Below, piece after piece: positions 56,656 to 64,000 of a stretch of 64,000 bases of DNA. The first letter of the stretch is position 1. Each line of letters starts with the position of its first letter. The position numbers and the translations under genes are program-made. This DNA comes from Alnus glutinosa (Eukaryota > Streptophyta > Magnoliopsida > Fagales > Betulaceae). Location of the stretch: assembly GCF_958979055.1 (NCBI RefSeq), contig NC_084891.1:22632001-22696000 (forward strand). Direction: 5' to 3'. The notes below the pieces were generated by a model. That model was not told the DNA's origin. It made no database searches and saw only the letters and a program-made list of their open reading frames with translations.

Positions 56656-59600
56656 ATGTCGACCCCTGAACCCACTTCGCCTTCTAAGGGTTCCAACCCA
56701 CCGCTGTCTGCTCCTGTTCTCCTCACGGTTCCTCACATGAATCCGTCGCTGCACGTTAAGCTCACCAAATCCAACTTCATCTCCTGGAAAACTTAGGTTG
56801 ATGCCTATCTCCGAGGCCAAGATGCCCATGGTTTTGTCAATGGATCCTCTGTTTCCCCTCCGCAGACTATTCCGAATCCCATCACTACTGATGGTGCTCC
56901 CGTTTCCATCTTGAATCCCGACTATGTCATCTGGTACCAGCGGGATCAACTTATTCTGAGTGTGCTGATTTCCACTCTTTCCGAACCCCTAGTCTCCCAC
57001 GCAGTTGGGTGTGCTACGTCTCGTGCTCTGTGGATGTCCTTGGAGAAGATGTTCACCTCCCAATCACGAGCTCAGATGATGCAAGTTCATTACCAGCTTG
57101 CTACATCCAAGAAAGGTACCTCTTCTGTTACCGATTATTTCCAGAAGATGAAACTTTTGAGTGACACCATGGCTGCTATTGGTCAGCCTTTGAATGACTT
57201 TGAAACTGTGTCATATATTCTTGCTGGGTTGGGATCCGAATATGATCCTTTTGTCACCTCTATTACCACCCGTGTGGATCCTCTTTCTCTTGAGGAAATC
57301 TATGGTCATCTATTGGCCTATGAACTTCGGCTGGAACAACATCTACCCACTGCAGACATCGTTCAGCCTTCTGCAAACTTTACCTCTCGATCTCAGGATG
57401 GTCGTGGTCGAGGTTTCCGTGGCCGTGGAAACAACTATCGTGGTGGAAATCGAGGACGTGGACATCCTTCCAATGGCCGTGGCCGTGGCTCTTCTTTCAC
57501 CAATACCACATCCTCTCAACCTCGACACACTTGTCAGGTATGTGGTAAACAAGGTCACACTGCCATACGGTGCTATCGTCGTTTTGATCAAGAATTTCAG
57601 GGTGAGCTCTCCACCAATCCTCAGGCTTTTTACTCCTCACCGAATCTGATTTCTGATGACAATTGGTATCCCGATACTGGAGCCACGCATCATGTCACCA
57701 ATGAGATGAATAATCTCAATGTGTCTTCTGAGGAGTATACTGGAGCAGACAAGATTCGTGTTGGCAATGGTTCAGGTTTGTCTATAACTCACAAAGGTTC
57801 AGCCACTCTATCTACTTCTCGTACTCAATTCTTACTACAAAATCTTCTCCTTGTTCCAGATATATGCAAAAATTTACTGTCTGTTAGTAAATTTGCCCTT
57901 GATAATAACGTCTTTTTTGAGTTTCATTCTACTCATTTTTTGATTAAGGATTGCCACACACAGAGTCTTCTGCATCAAGGCCCTCTTAAGGATGGTCTCT
58001 ATCAACTCCAACATCCGAACCTTTCATCTCAGTCAATAAAGCATGCTCTTCTTGGTGTGCGAACTTCAGCAAACACTTGGCACGGGCGATTAGGACATCC
58101 TGCTCTTCGTACCGTCCAGCGTGTGCTTTCTACTTTTCGTCTTCCAGTTTCAGCAAATAAAGCTACTCCTTGCTCGGCCTGTCAACTTGCCAAAGGACAT
58201 CAGCAACCTTTTTATGTTTCAAATTCAGTTTTCAGTACTCCTTTAGAGTTAATTTATTCGGATGTTTGGGGTCCTTCCCCAGTTCTTTCAATCAATGGAA
58301 ATAGATATTATGTTTCGTTTATCGATGCTTTTAGCAAGTTTACTTGGTTGTTTCCAATCTCCCACAAATCTGAAGTTATGAATGTCTTTCTTAAATTTCA
58401 ACTTATGGTCAAACGGTTGTTCAATAATAAAATCAAAAGTGTTCAAACCGATTGGGGGGGTGAATACTGTTCCCTCAACAAGTTTTTTCAATCCGTTGGC
58501 ATCATGCATAGATTGTCTTGTCCTCACACTCATCAGCAACAAGGTTGTGCCGAGAGAAAACATCGTCACATTATTGATACAACTCTCGCTCTCCTTGCTG
58601 CCAGTGGTGTTCCTAAGCGTTTTTGGGATGAGGCGTGTCAAACATCTTGCTACCTCATAAATCGCCTTCCCACTCCAAGTCTGAAAAATATTTCTCCATT
58701 TCAGAAACTCTTTGGTAAGCCCCCTGACTACTCCTTATTAAAAGTTTTTGGGTGTCAATGCTTTCCAAATCTGCGGCCTTATAATACACACAAGTTTGAT
58801 TTCCGCTCAAAAGCTTGTATATTCATGGGTTATAGCTCTCATCACAAGGGGTATCGTTGTTTTCATCCTCAAACTGGAAAAATTTTTGTATCACGTGATG
58901 TTGTCTTCCATGAGTCAATTTTTCCTTTTACCAACTCCACCTCTAGTGCCACGTCTCCCTCGGCCAGTCAATCTTCTCCAACTGAGCCTTCCATAATTTC
59001 CACACCAGCACCTCTCTCTTTGTTTTTTCCGCCCCGTGTCAGTGTCTCCTCTCCACCTCGTGTATCCTCCCCTTCTAGTTTACCTCCGGCTGATCCTATT
59101 GTGCATTTAGACTCTCCTGTTTCTCCATTAACTGACACACTTGCAGGCTCTTCTATATCTCCTGCTGAGACACTTACAGGTGCGGATTCATCCATTGCGC
59201 CAGACCCTCCACGGATTCATCCTATGACTACTCGGGCACAGAATAATATTGTTCAGCCACGAAAGCTACATGATGGGATGGTTCGATATCCCATTGCCCG
59301 GGCATTACTCACAGTCCAAGATGATACTTTGGCCGAACCAACTTGTTTCTCCAATGCTAATACCATTCCAGAATGGAGAGCAGCAATGCAGACAGAATTC
59401 AATGCTCTTCTCCAAAATAAAACTTGGTCCCTTGGTCCTCCTACTACTGCCTCAAATGTCGTTGGTTGTAAATGGGTCTTTAAGTTGAAAAGGAAAGCAG
59501 ATGGCACTATTGAAAGACACAAAGCACGCCTAGTTGCCAAGGGATACCACCAACAAGCAGGCCTTGATTTTGGGGAGACATTCAGCCCGGTTGTGAAGCC

Positions 59601-60900
59601 TACAACTATCAGAACAGTTCTGTCTATAGCCTACTCTGCTGGCTGGGTTATGAAGCAGATTGATGTCCAAAATGCTTTCCTTCACGGCTTTCTCTCTGAA
59701 GAGGTTTATATGCAACAACCTCCTGGTTTTATCCATCCCTCTCTGCCGCATCACATCTGCAGATTACATAAAGCCCTTTATGGGTTAAAGCAGGCCCCTA
59801 GAGCGTGGTTCTCTCGGCTGAGCACCAAGTTACTTGATCTTGGTTTTATTGGATCCAAGGCAGATTCATCCTTGTTTACTCTTCACTCTCCTTCGGCTAC
59901 TGTTTTTATTTTGATATATGTCGATGATATTATAATAACATCCTCAGTTCCTTCAGCTATTGATGCTCTCCTTCAACAGCTTAAACTGGAATTCGCTGTG
60001 AAGGAACTTGGAGATCTCAACTATTTTCTTGGTGTAGAAGTTCTCCACTTACAATCTGGATTGTTGCTCTCCCAGCGTCGTTACATTCTAGATTTACTCA
60101 AACGGACCAACATGTTGGAGGCCAAACCCATTACCTCTCCTATGTCTACCTCTCATACACTCTCAGCATTTGTTGGTGATCTAATGGATGATCCAACCCT
60201 GTTTCGTAGCACGGTAGGCTCCCTTCAGTATCTCTCCCTCACATGTCCAGATTTAGCTTTTGCGGTCAACCGGGTGTGCCAGTTTATGCATCGTCCAACA
60301 AAGGTCCATTGGCAAACTGTTAAACGCATTCTAAGGTATCTCAAGCATACTGTCACGCATGGTCTACTTCTCACCCGGACGAATTCATCTCAACTTCAGG
60401 CCTTTTCTGATGCTGATTGGGCAGGATGTCCAGATGATCGGAAATCCACGGGTGCTTATTGTGTTTTTCTTGGGACAAATCTTGTCTCTTGGAGCTCAAG
60501 AAAACAACCTACTGTCTCTAGGTCCAGTACAGAAGCGGAATACAAGGCTGTTGCAAATACTGCTGCCGAGCTCTTATGGATTCAAGCTCTTCTTCGTGAT
60601 CTTGGTATAAAACTACATTCTCCACCAAAACTGTGGTGTGATAATATAAGAGCAACATATCTCTCGGTCAATCCAGTGTTTCATGCAAGAACAAAGCACG
60701 TGGAAATTGATTTTCATTTTGTTCGTGATCGAGTGGCAGATAAATCTCTTCAGGTTCTCTTCATTCCGAGTAAAGATCAGCTTGCCGATGTATTGACCAA
60801 ACCAGTTGTTGCCACCAGATTTCGAGACTTCTGCTACAAGCTCCACGTGCGCTCTCCCCCGTTGAGCTTGCGGGAGGGTGTTAAGGCAGATAAATCCTAA
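56656..60900 (+). CDS. Copia gag-pol region
   Basis: Gag with a UBN2-like domain. Zinc knuckle CQVCGKQGHTAIRC near 57535. Aspartic protease around DTGATHHVT near 57674. Integrase with pre-integrase HGRLGHPA near 58081 and the catalytic core after it. Copia reverse transcriptase with YVDDIIITSS near 59919. RNase H with DADWAGCPDDRKSTGAY near 60409. The frame ends inside the 3' LTR, which is usual for some copia lineages. Treated as a fossil with about one break. The lineage was not determined. Confidence 0.92.
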
Positions 60901-61216
60901 GTGATATCTATCACAGTTTATAGTTATCAAAGTAACTTTGTATTTATCAAGAGTCCTACTTAGAGTTTATATTTAACTGTAATTCTATAATAACAGTATA
61001 TCTCGGTTGTATATCTGATCAGCTATCATAGCTATAGAGTTTCATTAGGATAGTATCTTAGTGTTCTATTAGGTTGCTATTACCTTGACAGCAACGCATG
61101 TAGAGTTAATCTCCTATAAGGACTATGTTTGTATTTCCTATATATATGAATATAAACCACATTCAGTGGTAAGGAACAAAAGAGGTTTTTACACAGAAAT
61201 TATTATAGTTCTATTA
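60879..61216 (+). repeat. Copia 3' LTR
   Basis: 338 bp, differing from the 5' LTR at one position near its start. Preceded by a purine-rich tract. Confidence 0.95.
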
Positions 61217-61274
61217 ATGAGAAGATTTCCTTTGTTCAAAAAATAAAAATAAAAAAATAAAACCTACATAATGC

Positions 61275-62431
61275 ACCAGTACTCAATTCTAATTCGCGTG
61301 TCAACAGTAATTTTATTTTTTATTTTTTGCAAAGGCATTAGTTATTCTTGGACCACTTGTAACAGTAATTTTTTAAAAAAATTAAAAATTAAAAAATTTT
61401 AAATCCCCTTTACAGGGTTACAAATCCATAAAATACTAATTGAACTCATACCATTAAAACTACGTGACACTTTGATTAAAAAGATATGTCAAAAATCCAT
61501 AACTTATAAAATTGCAATTTCCATATATCTACCATCTTTGTCGTGATGCATGAACAAATCATTCATCAAGGATTAAATGTAGCGTCCACCGTATTCTTGT
61601 ACTTCAGCTCTCTCTACTTTCCGCTTTTACAACAAAACAACAATCAAACAAAAACACAAATCCGGCTGATTAAAACTAGTGGAAAATTTAAAGGTCTCTT
61701 TATTGGATCAAGATCCTCTTAAATTATTTGTTCGATTTTAAAAAAATTCAAACATATGATTATGAAAAACTATATAGGACTCATCTAAACAAATAAAAAT
61801 TAGACTGTCCAACCACTTATCCAGTCAGATGAGTCCAATAAATGATATCTCACAATCACCGACTCGAATTTTCTTAGATTTAGGCAAAAAAACAAATAAA
61901 TAAATAAATAAGAGAATCCTCATCCCTCCTTTTCCGCCCTGCCGCACATTCTCGATGACTTCCTCTCAATACCACGTCAACAAAGTGACTCAGCAACTAC
62001 CCACTGATCACCAGAACGTTTTGGAAAGAGGAATACGTTTTCAGCGGAGAACACAAAACCCATCAATTTGGCTGCTTCATCCAAAGAGATGAAAATAGAA
62101 AATACATAGAGAGAGAGAGAGAGAGAGAGAGGAATTGTAAAGCAACTAGAATTCTCTCTTCTTTTTTTTGGTAAGTGCAAAAATTACCTCTTGAAAATAT
62201 AATACAAACTCAGTATGAAGAAGAGAAGATTACAAAGATGGTAAACTTGATGGCAGGTTGAGCAAACCATGAAACAGTTACTAACATTTAATAAAAAGAA
62301 ATAAACACATAGAAAACTGAAAAATGACAACTACCAAGCTACAAACATGGACACTATAATGCAAACTAAAAACAGCATAGTCGCCAAGCTGACTTCCATT
62401 GACTCAAAGAAACCGTGATTTGTTCATGGAA
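61275..62431. other. Intergenic, with MITE-like stretch at 61690-61930
   Basis: No gene seen. 'tcaagatcctcttaaattat' (61708) and 'aataagagaatcctcatccc' (61926) could be decayed inverted ends of a MITE. A (GA)n microsatellite lies at 62109-62131. Confidence 0.45.
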
Positions 62432-62516
62432 AGGCCTCAGATATGTGAGATATATCATTATCTTAACCAGATAATCATGCAATGTAGGCAAAATATTTCT
62501 AAATCATCACCGGCCT
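62432..62516 (-). ncRNA. Box C/D snoRNA candidate E, minus strand
   Basis: On the minus strand: stem aggcc/ggcct (62512-62516 with 62432-62436), box C GTGATGA (62504-62510) and box D CTGA (62437-62440). It is 85 nt. An internal CTGG about 40 nt in may be D'. It lies downstream of candidate B' on the same strand, so both may come from one precursor. The target is unknown. Confidence 0.6.
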
Positions 62517-62549
62517 CGAATAAATAAAGGAGAAAACACACACACACAC

Positions 62550-62585
<36 letters not shown>

Positions 62586-63352
62586 GAATGAGTCTCGCTA
62601 GGGGATTGCAGCTTTTACTACAAGCCCCCGAGTATTTTCAACTCTTCACACGGGTACGAAAAGCTTAATCATTTCACCAATTATAGAAAGGGTTCATGGT
62701 GCTTCAACTTTCAAGAGATCTGATGGAACAATTTAAGAACAGAACCTCTAATTCTGGGATATTCTCACATTCTTAAAATATGCAATACAACCCACAACTT
62801 CCAACATCAAATTCAGCCAATATGCACCAACAAAGCATAAAGATAATACTACCGTAATATATAAAACAATTTGCAACTTCACTTATCAAAAAAAAAATTG
62901 AAAAAATTGCAATTTTTGGGATAGAACCTGAAAATAAAATCACCCTTCAATGAGCTTCTTTAGTACCAAAACCATTCAAACATTGTTACGACCTCTGATA
63001 TAATCACTTACCTTGACATTGCAGATAATTTTTTGTGCGATTTTTTTCTGTAATTTTTTATTCTAATTTTATGTTTAAATCTTGCGTTAAATAAATGAGA
63101 TGATCAGATTTGTGACCCGCTTTAATTATTTTTGTCTTGCCACATTTCCCTAACAAAAGTGGAAAGCACACAAAAGAAACTCAAATAAAGCACAGATCAA
63201 CAAACAGGCACAAAAACCGATCTCTACACCACACAAAAACAAGCTAAAGAATTAAGGAACTTCAATATATCTTACACACACATATTAGGGCAAAGTAACT
63301 AGTAGGGGAAAAAAAAGAAAAGGAGATAAAAGTAAGGGAAAAAAGGGGAAAG
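62517..63352. other. Interval between minus-strand snoRNAs
   Basis: Holds a CA/TA microsatellite (about 62538-62582). No further C/D unit with a good terminal stem was found. A splice-donor-like 'aaggtaagtg' on the minus strand near 63014 hints at a spliced host transcript. Confidence 0.4.
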
Positions 63353-63459
63353 AGATTACTCAGTGGTGGCGTTTATAGTTTTAGGTTCGATTCTGCCAAG
63401 CATACTTCCTCATCTTAAAATCTCAGAAGAGGGAGCTTTTTTCATCCTCATTGCAATCT
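63353..63459 (-). ncRNA. Box C/D snoRNA candidate B', paralogue of B
   Basis: On the minus strand: stem agattgc/gtaatct with one G-U pair, box C-like ATGAGGA (63445-63451), D' CTGA after 'agctccctctt', a 'ggcagaatcgaacct' block, and 'gccacca' before box D CTGA (63360-63363). All these parts are shared with candidate B at 43026-43126, while the spacers differ. It is 107 nt. Confidence 0.75.
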
Positions 63460-63722
63460 CTGTTTCCCCCAAAAACTATTTCAAATGAAATACAAACTCA
63501 AAAGCCAAAATTTAACAAAAATAATAATAATAATAGTTTTAAGAACAGCTAACGATTAGAGAATTTTGTTTCCTACGAATTTCTTGCACTGAAAATGATT
63601 TGGAAATTGAAAAACCTCACACAAATGCGCACACACATATACAGGTTAAAGAGAGAGAGAGAGAGAGAGGGGCTGAACCAGAGGGGTTGTCTAGCAGAGA
63701 CGAAATATAGAACCAAAGGTTG

Positions 63723-63751
63723 TGAATTTATAGGGATTACCTCTAGGGTTT
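63723..63751 (-). promoter_or_regulatory. TATA and telo-box of the second snoRNA gene
   Basis: Minus strand: telo-box 'aaaccctagagg' (63740-63751), then TATA 'ctataaattca' (63723-63733), identical in the core to the TATA word of the first cluster. Transcription would start near 63695, and the first C/D unit lies about 240 bp downstream. Confidence 0.65.
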
Positions 63752-64000
63752 CATCGGGGATATGCACGTGTTTTGTTTGCTCAAATCTCGGCTCCACCTT
63801 TTAAATATTTGCAATCGGGCGTTTAAAAGGAAAATTGAAGTTTCATTTACTGAAAAAATATAGGGTGCGAGATTGCGATTTCATAATCTTCCATATAATT
63901 TCGAAGTTAAAGATTTGTACTGTAGTATTTTATGTTAAGCCCTTTTAATTTTACATTTTACTATCTTTATATTAAAATATATAAAAGGACTGAAATTTCT
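63752..64000. other. Upstream flank of the second snoRNA gene
   Basis: No gene seen. AT-rich at the window end. Confidence 0.4.

Larger units (their letters stand above)
56247..61216 (+). mobile_element. Ty1/copia LTR retrotransposon, young, nearly whole
   Basis: 338-bp LTRs at both ends and an exact 5-bp target duplication 'atgag' (56242-56246, 61217-61221). A primer-binding site like that for initiator Met tRNA ('gtatcagagc') follows the left LTR, and a purine tract ('gcgggaggg') precedes the right one. Domain order gag, zinc knuckle, protease, integrase, reverse transcriptase, RNase H is that of copia. The LTRs differ at one position of 338, so insertion is very recent. It looks nearly whole, with about one break in the coding part. 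Confidence 0.95.
56172..61261 (+). mobile_element. Short LINE 3' fragment split by a copia insertion
   Basis: An exact 13-bp duplication 'acctacataatgc' (56159-56171 and 61262-61274) brackets a segment that ends 'tttcctttgttc' plus an A-rich tail (61237-61261). Taking out the copia element leaves about 115 bp, a strongly 5'-truncated LINE tail. Its left duplication overlaps the right duplication of 55049-56146. Confidence 0.7.

Overview
This window is nuclear DNA of a flowering plant, most likely a eudicot. The evidence is AT-rich intergenic sequence, GT-AG introns of 1 to 5 kb, plant-only gene families (phytocyanin, U/P-type cyclin, Rab D GTPase), plant MITEs, TRIM, Mutator-like and copia elements, and telo-box/TATA promoters in front of box C/D snoRNA clusters. 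The species cannot be fixed from the sequence alone. No bacterial, organellar or CRISPR feature is present.

Layout. Two minus-strand genes lie at the left: an eight-exon RABD2A-type small GTPase (1395-5817) and a two-exon gene for a 150-residue one-span membrane protein (8145-10161). Next, on the plus strand, come a two-exon phytocyanin/early-nodulin-like gene with an apparent GC-AG intron (16757-17936), a plastid MSRA4-type methionine sulfoxide reductase with a 5.2-kb intron (21495-27468) and a CYCU4;1-like cyclin (35734-38583). A polycistronic snoRNA gene follows, with four C/D candidates (about 42757-43639), then a secreted glycine-rich protein gene (51614-52072). At the right edge a second snoRNA gene on the minus strand (about 62432-63459) carries a paralogue of one snoRNA of the first cluster. 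The genes look like independent housekeeping loci, not a pathway cluster.

The rest is mostly transposable elements: Tourist-like, hAT-like and foldback MITEs, two Mutator-like elements with 9-bp target duplications (one a Pack-MULE holding a chimeric piece of a fasciclin-like arabinogalactan protein gene), two solo LTRs, a TRIM, LINE-type retroposons, LINE RNase H remnants, and a young, nearly whole copia element with almost identical LTRs inserted in a short LINE fragment.

The most interesting items are the two snoRNA clusters, the nested Pack-MULE, and a family of about 1-kb poly(A) retroposons that show no reverse transcriptase. Splice sites, snoRNA boxes, inverted repeats and target duplications were read by eye, and no database search was possible. 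Statements about rRNA complementarity rest on remembered rRNA sequence.
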